64,000 nt of DNA from CAYXEN01 sp964464035. Lineage in GTDB: Bacteria; Krumholzibacteriota; Krumholzibacteriia; WVZY01. How positions within the stretch are numbered: position 1 is the first letter of the stretch; the number at the start of each line of letters is the position of its first letter. Where the stretch lies: contig CAYXEN010000001.1 in NCBI GenBank assembly GCA_964464035.1, positions 39,534 through 103,533 on the forward strand. The letters run 5' to 3'. The notes beneath the pieces were generated by a model. That model had not been told where the DNA came from, did not search any database, and saw only the letters and a program-made list of their open reading frames with translations. Below, one piece after another: positions 31,738 to 42,200 of the stretch. The position numbers were made by a program, and so were the translations under genes.

Positions 31738-33690
31738 TCAGGATTCACTCTTGCTCACAAGAATCGTAGAACGCTCGACGCTCAGAACGGATTTGAGCTT
31801 GCTTCTAAAAGACTCGATTTCAGACGGGGGAATGAGCCCCTTCTTGAGAGTCCATTCGCGGGAAAAATGAACCATGTGCTCCTTGGTTTCCCATGAGCAT
31901 CTGTATTCGAAATACCCGTTTGATTCCATCAGCGGATCAGGCAACGCAGCTACAGCCCAGCCGGAAGGAAGCTCGATCGTGCATTCATATGCCGATGAAC
32001 GGCTTGCTCCGAATTCTATGGGGTACTTGCGACTGCGCGTGTCGGGCAAGTAAAGATAGACCGGGTCAAAGACGACAGGGAGCGAGACGAAGCTTTTCCG
32101 GGAATCGACCAGGGCGGGAGCGCGGCAGATCATAGTGATCGATACGCGGTCTTTCGCAAGGTCCAAACCGTCGATCGTCAGGCTGTCCAGTTTTATATTG
32201 GGAAGATCGGGCAGGAGTTTGTCGGCGGCTACTTCTTCCTTGGTTTTGCCTTCCGTAAAGGAGAAGATTCCACGCATGTAGGGGGCATAGAAACCATCTG
32301 CCTCGATTCTTGTTCTTATTCGAGCATCTCCATTTTCTTTGAGTTCGGTATATACGCGAACCGAACGCCTATTGGGTCGCGGCTTCCCTATCGGCAGCCG
32401 CACCAGGCGATCGCTCTTGCTCGAGACGATGAGCGCATCGGCGCCCTGATCATCGAATGGCAGCTCGTCATAACTGCATATACTGCAAGTGGGGTCGAGA
32501 AAGATCGTATCGTTCGCGACGACGGCGGCGGTTATCACGTGGTTGAAATACGTGGGCGTGGGATGAACGTTCGGAGGATGCCCGTTGTCCGCCGTTCTCA
32601 CCAGAACCGGATATGCTTCTATGCCGGCTTCCCTCAGTGCCGAAATGAGAACGACGGATTGATCCTTGCAATCTCCGTAGAGCTTGTCGACGATATCCTC
32701 CGCTTTATGAGGGCGGTATCCGTCCAGCCCGAGGTAAATGATAACGTATCTGAGTTTCTGTTCGACGTCGGCGAAGATGATTCTCGCCTTTTCCTCGTCG
32801 GACATGCCGGGTGTGCACAATTCCCTCACCATCGCTTTTATCCTGGGGCCGGCCTTGAGGCTGTTGCGCGAGAGTTTTTCGAACCACGTGGCTATGCCGT
32901 TCCAGGATTCAGTGCTGAAACGGATTCCGAACACGGCCTCCTTGTCGAACGAGAATTCCAGGACGGGTATGAACTCGCTTATGTTGGGCATCCTCTCCTC
33001 GTATTCGAACGCCTCGATATGGTGCGCCTCCCATACCAGCTTCTTGCGACCGTCTTTCAGGGTTATGATGGTGTCAGGGGATTCCCGCATGTTTGCAGCA
33101 TGAATGCTGTACTCCATGTCGTCCGGAACGAGCAAGACGTAGCGCCTCGTGATGATCGGTATGTTTCGCTGGAATAACGCAGGATCGAGGAAAAGGAGAT
33201 TGTTGACTCTGCGCTTGACGTGCAGTTGGATCACGGTCCCCGCCTTCAGCCCCGGGAAGCGAAAGGCATAGGCCCGGTCCTCGCTGTAGAGTTCGAAGTC
33301 CCCGAAATCAGGGAACGGTTCCAAGTCATCGAGAAAGATCGTCTTCTCGCGCCCGTCCGGATATATCGCCCGCGCTCTTAAGGATAGTACGTTACGGAAT
33401 TTGTCCTCGTTGAACTTGAAGTTGCCCTCTTCGGGGTTCCCCGGTTTCAGTATTTTCTTGACCAGCCTGGTTTCGATTACGGCGCTGCCGTTGTGGATCT
33501 CGACCACATCTTCCTCGAGTAGAACGACCGCGGCTTTATTCGACAGCGAATCCGGCACTTCCATGTTCGCCAGGTGATCGAGGGAGTCGAATTTGGGGCC
33601 GCCAAGGCAACCTAGGACGCCCAGGATCGGCAAGGTGTGCAGAACGAAGCGCAAGGGGACGGCGAGATTCTTCTTCGTTTCACTTGTCAT
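31738..33690 (-). CDS. DUF3857/transglutaminase-like lipoprotein, catalytic triad intact
   Basis: 650 residues from MTSETKK (33690); longer starts lack a signal. The N-terminus HTLPILGVLGCLGG ends in a VLGC lipobox, giving a lipid-anchored protein. DUF3857 is visible (RARAIYPDGREKTIFLDDLEPFPDFG, FPGLKAGTVIQLHV). The transglutaminase-like domain has Cys in YGDCKDQSVVL, His in TYFNHVITAAV and Asp in IFLDPT. The C-terminus resembles DUF2569/immunoglobulin-like end domains of such proteins. Followed by the degenerate paralogue, 33 nt downstream. Its true enzymatic activity (peptidase or cross-linking) is unknown for the family. Confidence 0.78.
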   Translation of the reverse strand: MTSETKKNLAVPLRFVLHTLPILGVLGCLGGPKFDSLDHLANMEVPDSLSNKAAVVLLEEDVVEIHNGSAVIETRLVKKILKPGNPEEGNFKFNEDKFRNVLSLRARAIYPDGREKTIFLDDLEPFPDFGDFELYSEDRAYAFRFPGLKAGTVIQLHVKRRVNNLLFLDPALFQRNIPIITRRYVLLVPDDMEYSIHAANMRESPDTIITLKDGRKKLVWEAHHIEAFEYEERMPNISEFIPVLEFSFDKEAVFGIRFSTESWNGIATWFEKLSRNSLKAGPRIKAMVRELCTPGMSDEEKARIIFADVEQKLRYVIIYLGLDGYRPHKAEDIVDKLYGDCKDQSVVLISALREAGIEAYPVLVRTADNGHPPNVHPTPTYFNHVITAAVVANDTIFLDPTCSICSYDELPFDDQGADALIVSSKSDRLVRLPIGKPRPNRRSVRVYTELKENGDARIRTRIEADGFYAPYMRGIFSFTEGKTKEEVAADKLLPDLPNIKLDSLTIDGLDLAKDRVSITMICRAPALVDSRKSFVSLPVVFDPVYLYLPDTRSRKYPIEFGASRSSAYECTIELPSGWAVAALPDPLMESNGYFEYRCSWETKEHMVHFSREWTLKKGLIPPSEIESFRSKLKSVLSVERSTILVSKSES

Positions 33691-33786
33691 GGTTGGATAC
33701 CAAGGCATCCTATCATAGCCCGCCTGAAAATGCAAGTCCGGAGGAGGTGCCACCGGTATGCTTTCGACTCTTTACTGCCGGTCATT

Positions 33787-33815
33787 TTGATTTGATCCGG
33801 CTTGCGGATTATAGT
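33787..33815 (+). promoter_or_regulatory. sigma-70 promoter of the leuCD fusion
   Basis: TTGATT (33787-33792), 17 nt, TATAGT (33810-33815), about 36 nt before ATG 33852, which has GGAAGG as ribosome site. Confidence 0.55.
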
Positions 33816-33851
33816 ACATTGAGCGCATAATCCACTCGAAGGAAGGTCCTT

Positions 33852-35735
33852 ATGAAACCGCAAACACTCACCGAAAAAATCCTCTCCCGGGGCGCGGGCA
33901 AGAGCGTGCGCGCCGGCGAATACGTCTGGCTCGATTTCGATGCCACGCTGACGACGGACATTAGTGCTCCGATAACGATAAATCTCGTAGAAGAGATGGG
34001 CGTCGGTGAACTTGTCGACAAGGACAGGATCTACGCCTTCACGGATCATTACAGCGCTCCTCCCGGCACGAGGGAGGCGGGTGCGATAGATCTCCTGCGC
34101 AAGTTCTGTCGCAAGCACGGAATCCCAAACTTCTTCGACATAGGCAGATCCGGCGTGAGTCACGCCCAGATGCTCGAGGAACGACTCGTCCGCCCGGGCG
34201 AGCTTCTCGCCGGCACGGACAGTCACACCTGCTCCTCGGGAGCGGTGGGGGCTTTCGCCACCGGGATCGGCTCGACCGAGCTCGCGGGCCTCTGGGTCAT
34301 GGGCAAGATGTGGCTGCCCGTTCCGGAGACCGTGCGGGTCAATCTCGTCGGGCGCTTGCAGGGCAAGAGCAAGGCCAAGGACGCTATTCTCACTCTTGCG
34401 GGGGCGCTCACGGCCAACGGCGCTCTGCAGATGGCGATCGAGTTCGGGGGGCCGGGGCTCGCGAGCCTTTCCATGCGCGAACGTTTCACGCTCTGCAACA
34501 TGGGCGTCGAGATCGGGGCGACGAATGCCATATGCGAGGTGGACGAGACCACACGCGAATGGTTCGGAGGAATCGAGCTGGACGAGACCCTCGCGGGGCC
34601 GGACGAAGGGGCTGCATACGCCAAGGTAGTCACCCTCGATCTCTCCAAGGTGGTCCCCGTGGTCGCAAAACCGTACAGTCCCGACAACGTGGAAGCGGCG
34701 GCCGAGCTCAAGAAGCAGCGGATCAAGGTCGACCAGATCTACGTCGGCACTTGCACCAACGGGAGTTTCGACGACATCAAGATCTTCGCCGAGTCCCTCC
34801 GCGCACACGGCCCGGGCGTTCATCCGGAATCGAGGGCGATAGTGGTCCCTTCGAGCCAGGGGGCGTACGCCGAACTATTGGAAGCAGGGGTGATCGCGGA
34901 GCTCCAGAGAGCCGGTTGCCAGATCATGCCTCCAGGATGCGGAGCCTGCATCGGGACGCACTGGGGTGTTCTCGGGGACGGCGAAGTGGGTTTCTTCACG
35001 AGCAACAGGAACTTCCGCGGCAGAACCGGGTCCCGCGATTCGAAGACTTATCTCGGGAGCCCGTACGTAGCCGGCATCGTAGCGGCGCGCGGCTGCATCG
35101 ACGCCGACGAAGAGATCCAACCCGGCGCCGGGGATGCCGTGACGATAGAGGTTACCGAGGAGTCGGCGGGGGCTGCAGGCCGTGTCACCGCCATCGAAGG
35201 CATCTCGGAAGAAAAATCGAAGGGGGCGGTCAGGGCGATAGCGGTGAAGAGGGACAACATAAACACGGACGAGATCATCCCCGCCCGCTACTGCAATACC
35301 GTGATCCCCGAGGAATTGGCGCCCCATGCTCTCGAAGACTACGACCCCACGCTTGTCTCGCGCTTGACCCCGGGAAGCATACTCGTGGGTCGGGAGAATT
35401 TCGGCTGCGGTTCCAGCCGGGAAGTAGCCGCGGTTACACTCGCCGCGGCCGGAGTGGGAGGTATAGTGGCGGGAAGCTTCGGGGCCATTTTCGAACGCAA
35501 CTGCATAAACAACGCTCTGCCCGTGATGCGTTCGCGTGAAGCGGCGAGGAGAATCGAGGACGGGGACCTCCTTTTCCTCGATGCGGAGGGTGGGGAGTTG
35601 ATAAACATCACCAGGCAAGAGAAGTACACTTTTCCTCCCCTTTCCGGAGCCGCGAAGGAAGTCATGGAAAGCGGGTCCCTCGCAGAATACATGAAATCCG
35701 CTGTATCCGCCGGCGATATACCGCGCAAACGGTGA
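33852..35735 (+). CDS. fused LeuC-LeuD type aconitase-family hydro-lyase
   Basis: 627 residues. Residues 1-415 are the large (LeuC/homoaconitase) part: AGTDSHTCSSGAVGAFATGIGSTE, IYVGTCTNGSFDDI and IMPPGCGACIGTHWGVL give the three cluster cysteines; residues 465-627 are the LeuD swivelling domain (RDNINTDEIIPARYC, GRENFGCGSSREVA, GAIFERNCINNALPVM). In most bacteria these are two genes (leuC, leuD). It may isomerise 2- or 3-isopropylmalate, homocitrate or methyl-citrate-type substrates; no leuA or leuB is adjacent, so the exact substrate is open. Monocistronic. Confidence 0.85.
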   Translation: MKPQTLTEKILSRGAGKSVRAGEYVWLDFDATLTTDISAPITINLVEEMGVGELVDKDRIYAFTDHYSAPPGTREAGAIDLLRKFCRKHGIPNFFDIGRSGVSHAQMLEERLVRPGELLAGTDSHTCSSGAVGAFATGIGSTELAGLWVMGKMWLPVPETVRVNLVGRLQGKSKAKDAILTLAGALTANGALQMAIEFGGPGLASLSMRERFTLCNMGVEIGATNAICEVDETTREWFGGIELDETLAGPDEGAAYAKVVTLDLSKVVPVVAKPYSPDNVEAAAELKKQRIKVDQIYVGTCTNGSFDDIKIFAESLRAHGPGVHPESRAIVVPSSQGAYAELLEAGVIAELQRAGCQIMPPGCGACIGTHWGVLGDGEVGFFTSNRNFRGRTGSRDSKTYLGSPYVAGIVAARGCIDADEEIQPGAGDAVTIEVTEESAGAAGRVTAIEGISEEKSKGAVRAIAVKRDNINTDEIIPARYCNTVIPEELAPHALEDYDPTLVSRLTPGSILVGRENFGCGSSREVAAVTLAAAGVGGIVAGSFGAIFERNCINNALPVMRSREAARRIEDGDLLFLDAEGGELINITRQEKYTFPPLSGAAKEVMESGSLAEYMKSAVSAGDIPRKR

Positions 35736-35790
35736 GAATGGTTGTATAATAGTCTTCCCACGCCGAAGAATATTCCGCATAATTACAGCC

Positions 35791-35890
35791 GGGAGATTTT
35801 CTCCCTCAGCCCGTCGCTGTCGTTAACTGGTTGCATCACTGGATCTTATCGATGTGTGCGCTCGTATGGATACCGTGGCACCCGACTTGC
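35791..35890 (+). promoter_or_regulatory. sigma-54 promoter with upstream palindrome for the cus operon
   Basis: GTGGCACC-CGAC-TTGCC: GG (35877-35878), 10 nt, GC (35889-35890). Expected start about 35902, 34 nt before ATG 35936. The perfect palindrome GGGAGATTTTCTCCC (35791-35805) lies about 85 nt upstream of the -12 element and could be an activator site. No other feature is visible in 35736-35935. Confidence 0.65.
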
Positions 35891-35935
35891 CCATGGAGAG
35901 GACCATTGAAATGCTGTCGAGAAAAGGGGTCAATC

Positions 35936-37306
35936 ATGAAAGCGAATTCACGAATCGAACCGAGGGCTTCCCTCATCATTCAGCGGATGCGTAGAGCTCT
36001 GGCTGTGCTGCTCGTTCTGGGAGCGGTCGTGCCCGCCGCGGCGATGGAGATGCAGCCATCCGGAACAATCGAGAGCAACGCCGTCGAGGGAACGGTCCTC
36101 GATACCACGGCCACGCTCGAGGATTACGTCTCCTATGCTCTATCGAACAATCCGTTGCTCAAAGCATACATGGACAACAGCAGTGCCGCATGGCAGGTAC
36201 CGACGCAGCGGCGTTCACTTCCCGATCCGGTTCTGTCGTACGGTTACTTCGCCCGGAACGTCGAGACCAGGGTGGGTCCCCAGGAGGATTCCTGGATCCT
36301 ATCGCAGAAGTTTCCCTTCCCCGGCAAGCTTTCTCTCAAGGGTGACATAGCCGCCAAGGACGCCGAGATAGCCGACAAGCTCTACGAGGAGAAAGCCCTG
36401 GACCTCATAGATCAAGTCAAAAAGACCTACTACGAATATTATCAGATCTACCAAGACATAAGAGTATTGAAGCAAGAGAAGCAGGTAATCAGATACATGC
36501 AGGATGTGGCGCAGATAAAGTACGCCTCCGGGCAGGTCAACCAACAGGACGTGCTCAAAGCCCAACTCGCCCTATCCAATCTCGAAGACAAGTTGACGAT
36601 GCTCGAGCGCAGGCTCACGACGACGATCACCCGGTTCAACCGGCTCCTCAATCGCGAACCGCTCGCTCCCCTGGCCAAACCCAAGGCGGACTTTCTTGAA
36701 GCCGAGTTGGGGAAGGTCGAACAACTCTATAAAGAAGCGGAAACGAATCGCCCCGAGCTGAAGTCGGCCGAAATCGCAATCGAAAAGGCAAAGAAGGCCA
36801 AGTCGCTGGCGAAGCGGGAGTATTTCCCGGACCTCACGCTTTCGATGCAGTATGTGAGGGTGGGCGAAAGGCCGCTTCCCACACTCGAAGAAAACGGAAA
36901 GGACGCGGTCCTCTTCAAAGCCTCCCTGAACCTGCCGATATGGATACAAAAGCGAAGAGCGGGTGTGAGGGAGGCGGAAGCCAGGGAAGCCTTGGCCCGG
37001 CACAGAAGGGAATCGGTTCTCACTTCGATCCGAAGCGAGGTTCAGGACGCCTACACCAAGGTCCAAACGGCTCGTGAACTGGTTGATCTATATGAACACG
37101 TGATCCTTCCCCAGGCGGAACAGACTTTCGCCGCTTCCGAAGCCGGCTACCGCACGGGGGAAATCGATTTTCTCAATTATCTCGACAGCGAGAGAGCCTT
37201 GCTGGCCTTGAGACGCGCATACTTCGGTGTAGTCGCCGACCTGGGCAAGCAGATAGCCGATTTCGAGAGGACAGTGGGTAGTGCTTTGAAAAATACGGTG
37301 CGGTAG
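35936..37306 (+). CDS. cusC: TolC-family outer-membrane channel of a metal efflux system
   Basis: 456 residues from ATG 35936 (AAGGGG 6 nt upstream); an upstream in-frame ATG at 35831 overlaps the sigma-54 promoter and is rejected. Signal peptide MRRALAVLLVLGAVVPAAA. Two repeated helical halves with long coiled coils (e.g. IEKAKKAKSLAKREYFPDLTLSMQ and the NNPLLKAYMDNSSAAW opening) define OEP/TolC. It forms the outer-membrane part of the tripartite pump with the CusB- and CusA-like proteins that follow at 75 and 11 nt spacing. Confidence 0.85.
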   Translation: MKANSRIEPRASLIIQRMRRALAVLLVLGAVVPAAAMEMQPSGTIESNAVEGTVLDTTATLEDYVSYALSNNPLLKAYMDNSSAAWQVPTQRRSLPDPVLSYGYFARNVETRVGPQEDSWILSQKFPFPGKLSLKGDIAAKDAEIADKLYEEKALDLIDQVKKTYYEYYQIYQDIRVLKQEKQVIRYMQDVAQIKYASGQVNQQDVLKAQLALSNLEDKLTMLERRLTTTITRFNRLLNREPLAPLAKPKADFLEAELGKVEQLYKEAETNRPELKSAEIAIEKAKKAKSLAKREYFPDLTLSMQYVRVGERPLPTLEENGKDAVLFKASLNLPIWIQKRRAGVREAEAREALARHRRESVLTSIRSEVQDAYTKVQTARELVDLYEHVILPQAEQTFAASEAGYRTGEIDFLNYLDSERALLALRRAYFGVVADLGKQIADFERTVGSALKNTVR

Positions 37307-37381
37307 AGGATCCGGAGCCGCTTCGGCGCGGGTCGATACCTGGAATCGAATTGATTCGAGAGTGAAAGAGAGGAAAACACA

Positions 37382-39259
37382 ATGGCAGCAAATCCCAAAC
37401 CCAGGTCCAAGAAAATATTGGTACCGCTTGCGCTCATACTTGTTCTGGCCGTTTTTCTGGCCGTGCCCTCGACGCGCAACAGCATGCTCGGCTTTTTCAA
37501 CTTGACGAAGGAGCAGGCCGAGGAAGGCGTCTATTACACTTGCCCGATGCATCCCGACATCAGGCTCCCTCAGGCGGGGGAGTGCCCGATATGCGGAATG
37601 ACCCTGGTCAAGAAGACTGTGGGAAGCGAGGAACAGTCCGGGCGCATCAACGTAACCACCCGGCAAGTCCAGCTCACGGGCGTGACCGTCGAGAAGCTCA
37701 GGTCACGGGAGCTTATCAAGGAGATCGATACGTACGGGCAGATCGACTATGACGAGACCAGGCTCAGTGTCGTCGCCGCGTGGGTGGGCGGCAGGATCGA
37801 CAAGCTCTACGTTAACTTCACCGGCGTGACCGTGAACAAGGGGCATGCGCTGGTATACCTCTACAGCCCGGATCTGATATCAACCGAGAAGGAATATCTC
37901 CTTGCGCGGGCGAATCTATTCAAGGTGCAAAAGAGCAATATGAAGGAGGCAATCGCCAACGCCCAGGCTCTGGTGAACTCGTCCCGCCAGCGACTCCTCT
38001 GGTGGGGGCTCAGCGAGAGCCAGATAGAAAGAATAGGACAAAGTGGAGATGTGGAAGACCACATAACCATATACGCTCCCATCGGGGGCACGGTGATCGA
38101 CAAGCATGCCTACGAGGGCATGTACGTCAAGGAGGGTGAGGAGCTCTTCCACATAGCGGACCTCTCCCGTGTCTGGCTCTATGCCGATATATACGAAGAC
38201 GAGATTCCCTTCCTGTTCCAGAAGAGGGAAGGAGATTATTACGAATGCATCATGCACCCGGAGGAACGTTCGGACAAGCCGGGAACCTGCCCCGAGTGCG
38301 GCATGGAGCTGACGCGAACCAATCCATCGTTGAAAGTCGAGATAGCGACTCGTGCCTTCCCCGGAGAAGTCTTCACCGGCACGATATCGTTCACCGATCC
38401 TTATCTCAATCCCGAGACCAGGACGGTCAGGGTGAGAGTGAACATCGACAACCCCGACCTGAAGCTCAAGCCCGGTATGTTCGCAAGGGCGAGGATGCTC
38501 ATCCCCGTGGGCAAGACCCTCGCCGTTCCCGAGAACGCGGTGCTCTTCTCCGGCAAGAGGAGGATAGTCCTGGTCGAGGAGGAAAAGGGAAGGTTCAGGC
38601 CTCAACCGGTCAAGCTCGGCCGCTTGTGGCTGAACGACAGAAACAGGGAGGAAGAAGAGCTCACCAAACTCGTCTTCAAGCGCGAAGCCTTGCGGTACCA
38701 CGAAGTTCTCGCCGGGCTCGAGGAAGGCGAAAAGGTAGTGACGTCGGGCAACTTCCTGCTGGGCTCGGAGAGCCAGCTCCAGGGGGCCCTTACGAAGATG
38801 CTCGAAATCACCGACGAGGAGGAAGCGTCGTCCGGGCAGACCGAGGAAGAAGTCTCCTACGAATTCTCCAAGGAACAATCCATCTCGGATATCCTGGAGG
38901 CATACTACGGCATTCAAAAGCTCCTCGCGGAGGACAAGACCGACGGCGTGGACAAGCTCGCCGAAGCGATACTCGAGAGCGCAAAGAGCAAGTCCATAAA
39001 GGACGCCGCCGAGCCGCTCCACCATGCCTCGCAAAAGAACGACATAAAGGCAACCCGTGATGATTTCGAGACGTTGAGCGACGTGCTCATTGCCTATATC
39101 GAAAAATACAAATCGAGCGTGTCCCGACTCCCGGCGAGGTTCTATTGTCCGATGAGGGACGCCGAGTGGTTGCAGGATGCGCAGCAGACCAAAGCCAACC
39201 CTTACTATGGAACGGCGATGCTCAAGTGCGGCGAAGTCGTTTCCTGGGATGAAGAGTAA
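37382..39259 (+). CDS. cusB: CusB-like periplasmic adaptor with extra metal-binding domains
   Basis: 625 residues, ATG 37382. One N-terminal helix (ILVPLALILVLAVFLAV). A heavy-metal-binding domain at residues about 50-82 (YTCPMHPDI...CPICGMTL), the usual adaptor barrel/lipoyl/hairpin (residues 90-265), a second such domain inserted at about 285-318 (YECIMHPEE...CPECGMEL), the beta-barrel region (330-440) and a C-terminal DUF3347-like domain (about 500-620) with FYCPMRDAEW...AMLKCGEVV. Three Cys/Met/His sites in one adaptor suggest copper or silver handover to CusA. Operon: cusC-cusB-cusA-membrane protein. Confidence 0.85.
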   Translation: MAANPKPRSKKILVPLALILVLAVFLAVPSTRNSMLGFFNLTKEQAEEGVYYTCPMHPDIRLPQAGECPICGMTLVKKTVGSEEQSGRINVTTRQVQLTGVTVEKLRSRELIKEIDTYGQIDYDETRLSVVAAWVGGRIDKLYVNFTGVTVNKGHALVYLYSPDLISTEKEYLLARANLFKVQKSNMKEAIANAQALVNSSRQRLLWWGLSESQIERIGQSGDVEDHITIYAPIGGTVIDKHAYEGMYVKEGEELFHIADLSRVWLYADIYEDEIPFLFQKREGDYYECIMHPEERSDKPGTCPECGMELTRTNPSLKVEIATRAFPGEVFTGTISFTDPYLNPETRTVRVRVNIDNPDLKLKPGMFARARMLIPVGKTLAVPENAVLFSGKRRIVLVEEEKGRFRPQPVKLGRLWLNDRNREEEELTKLVFKREALRYHEVLAGLEEGEKVVTSGNFLLGSESQLQGALTKMLEITDEEEASSGQTEEEVSYEFSKEQSISDILEAYYGIQKLLAEDKTDGVDKLAEAILESAKSKSIKDAAEPLHHASQKNDIKATRDDFETLSDVLIAYIEKYKSSVSRLPARFYCPMRDAEWLQDAQQTKANPYYGTAMLKCGEVVSWDEE

Positions 39260-39270
39260 AGGAAAGTCAA

Positions 39271-42200
39271 ATGGATGAAGGAAACACGACACGGAACGTC
39301 GAGCCGAAACGCTCCCTGGGAGCAAGCATCATATCGTGGTGCATCGACAACAAGTTTCTCGTCATAATATTGACGATCTTCACGTTCTTCGGCGGGTTTC
39401 TCGCCATGTCCAAGACGCCGCTGGACGCCATCCCGGATCTCAGCGACGTCCAAGTGATCATCTACAGCAAGTGGATGGGGCGGGACCCGCAGACGGTCGA
39501 GGACCAGGTGACCTACCCGTTGACCACGGCCATGCTGGCCGTTCCCAAGGTCAAAGTGGTTCGCGGCTACTCGTTCTTCGGCTATTCGTTCGTCTACATC
39601 ATCTTCGAGGACGGTACGGATATCTACTGGGCGCGGAGCAGGGTTCTCGAATATCTCGACCAAGTGAAGGGGCAACTGCCCAGTGATGCGGTGACCTCGC
39701 TGGGCCCGGACGCGACGGGCGTAGGCTGGGTTTTCGAATACACGCTGGAGGATGAAAACCGCCGGTACGACCTGGGCGAGCTGAGGGCCATCCAGGACTG
39801 GTACGTGAGATACCAGTTGATGAGCGCGCCGGGAGTGGCCGAAGTTGCGAGCATCGGAGGGTTCGTGCGCCAGTACCAGATCACGGTGGATCCTCACCTG
39901 TTGCAGACCTACGACCTTCCGATAAAGAAGATAATCCAGGCCGTCAAGAGCAGTAACAACGACGTGGGCGGCAGGCTCCTCGAAATATCCGAGACCGAAT
40001 ACATGGTCAGGGGAAGAGGATACATAAAGAAGATCGAGGACCTGGAGAACATAGTGGTCAAGGTCAACAAGGACGGGACGCCCGTTCTGCTCAAGGATGT
40101 CGCCGAAATCCAGATCGGCCCCGATATAAGAAGAGGAATCGCGGAGAAGAACGGCGAAGGCGAAGTGGTGGGCGGAATCGTCGTGATGCGCTACGGGGAG
40201 AATGCGCTCAAGGTCATTGAAGACGTCAAGAAGAAGATCAAGGAGATTTCGGCGGGACTGCCCGAGGGCGTGAAGATAAACATAGCCTATGACCGAAGCG
40301 CGCTCATAAAGCGGTCGATGAAGACCCTACAGCACGAGCTCATCCAGGAAATGATCATAGTAGCCATCGTGTGCATCCTCTTCCTCTGGCATGCGCGCAG
40401 CGCGCTCGTTGCGGCTTTTTCTCTGCCGCTTGGAATCATGATATCTTTCATCATCATGCATTTCCTGCATGTCAATGCGAACATCATGTCGTTGGGAGGG
40501 ATCGCGATAGCCATCGGCGCCATGGTCGACGCCGCCGTGGTTCTCGTCGAGAACGCCCACAAGCACTTGGAAAGGGGCGGCGACGTCAAGGGCCCCGAGA
40601 GGTGGGAACTCATAAGGAAAGCGGCGATGGAAGTGGGCCCGTCGCTCTTTTTCTCGCTCCTCATCATCACCGTTTCGTTCCTGCCCGTCTTCGCCCTCAA
40701 GGAACAGGCGGGGAGGCTTTTCAAGCCTCTTGCCTACACCAAGACTTTCGCCATGGCGGCATCGGCTTTCATCGCCATCACGATTACGCCGATCCTCATG
40801 GGTTTCTTCATAACCGGCAAGATACATCCGGAGAACAAGCTCTGGGTGAGCCGTTTCTTCATAGGCATCTATCGTCCCGTCATCGACCGGGTGCTCAGGC
40901 ACAGGATGCTCGTGGTGATCCTGGCCGTGATCGTTATGCTCATCACGTACTTCCCCTATTCGCACCTCGGGAGCGAATTCATGCCGCCGCTCAACGAGGG
41001 TGACATTCTCTACATGCCCACTTCCATTCCCGGCATCTCGGAGACCGAAGCGAAAAGAGTCCTCCAGACCCAGGACAAGCTCTTCATGACGTTTCCCGAA
41101 GTGAACGTGGTCTTCGGCAAGATCGGGCGCGCCGAGACGGCGACCGATCCCGCCCCCCTCACGATGGTTGAAACCACTGTGACTTTGAAAAGAAAAGAAG
41201 AGTGGCCGAAGCGATGGATCAAGTACGGGTTCATCAAGGGCAAGGCGAAGTGGATCCTGAAGAAGCTGAAGAAAGAGGGCTACCTCGACGACTCCCAGGA
41301 ACTCGGGATTGAACAGGCGTCGGGCGAAATAGAGGGAATGGCGAGGAAAGAGGCGCAGAAAAGGATCAGGTATCTCTACGTCCAGGGGAAACCGAAAGCT
41401 TACGTCGAGGATCAGAGTAAAGCGATAGTAAAGGAAGAACTCGCGAAAGCATTGAAAGACTTCGTGACGTCGAAGGGATTCGTGCGCGGGGAGAAAAGCG
41501 GCGAGATAGCCGCCGAGATAGCCCGTTTGACCGACAAGGCGCACATCGGCAAGATCCCCATGCGGGCCCTTACCATAGAAGAGCTCATGTACGACGACAT
41601 GGACAAGGAGTTCCGTTTCATCGGCCTCACCAACGCCTGGACGATGCCGATAAAGACCCGGATCGACATGCTCTCGACGGGGATAAAGACGCCGATCGGG
41701 ATAAAGGTCTTCGGCGACGACCTGAACACGCTCGAAAAGGTGGCGATCGAGGTCGAGAGATCAGTGAAGAAAGTGCCCGGGACTCTGAGCGCGATAGCGG
41801 AGCGGGTCATGGGCGGCAACTACCTGGATTTCGAGATCGACCGCAAAGAGGCGGCGAGGCACGGGCTCACGGTCGGGGACGTACAACAAGTCATCGAAAC
41901 GGCCGTCGGCGGGATGAACATAACGAACACCGTCGAGGGAAGATACCGCTTCCCGGTGAACGTGCGGTATCCGCGCGAGCTCAGGGACGATCCCGAAAAG
42001 CTCGGCCGGGTGATCGTGCATACGCCGCACGGGGAGCAGGTCCCGATGAGCCAGTTGGCAGCCATCAAGATAAAGAAGGGCCCCCCGGGGATCAAGAGCG
42101 AGAACGCGATGCTCGAAGCGATAATCTACGTGGACCTGCAGAAAGGGCAGGATATCGGCGGCTACGTGGAAAGGGCGAAGAAGGCTATAGAGAAAGAAGT

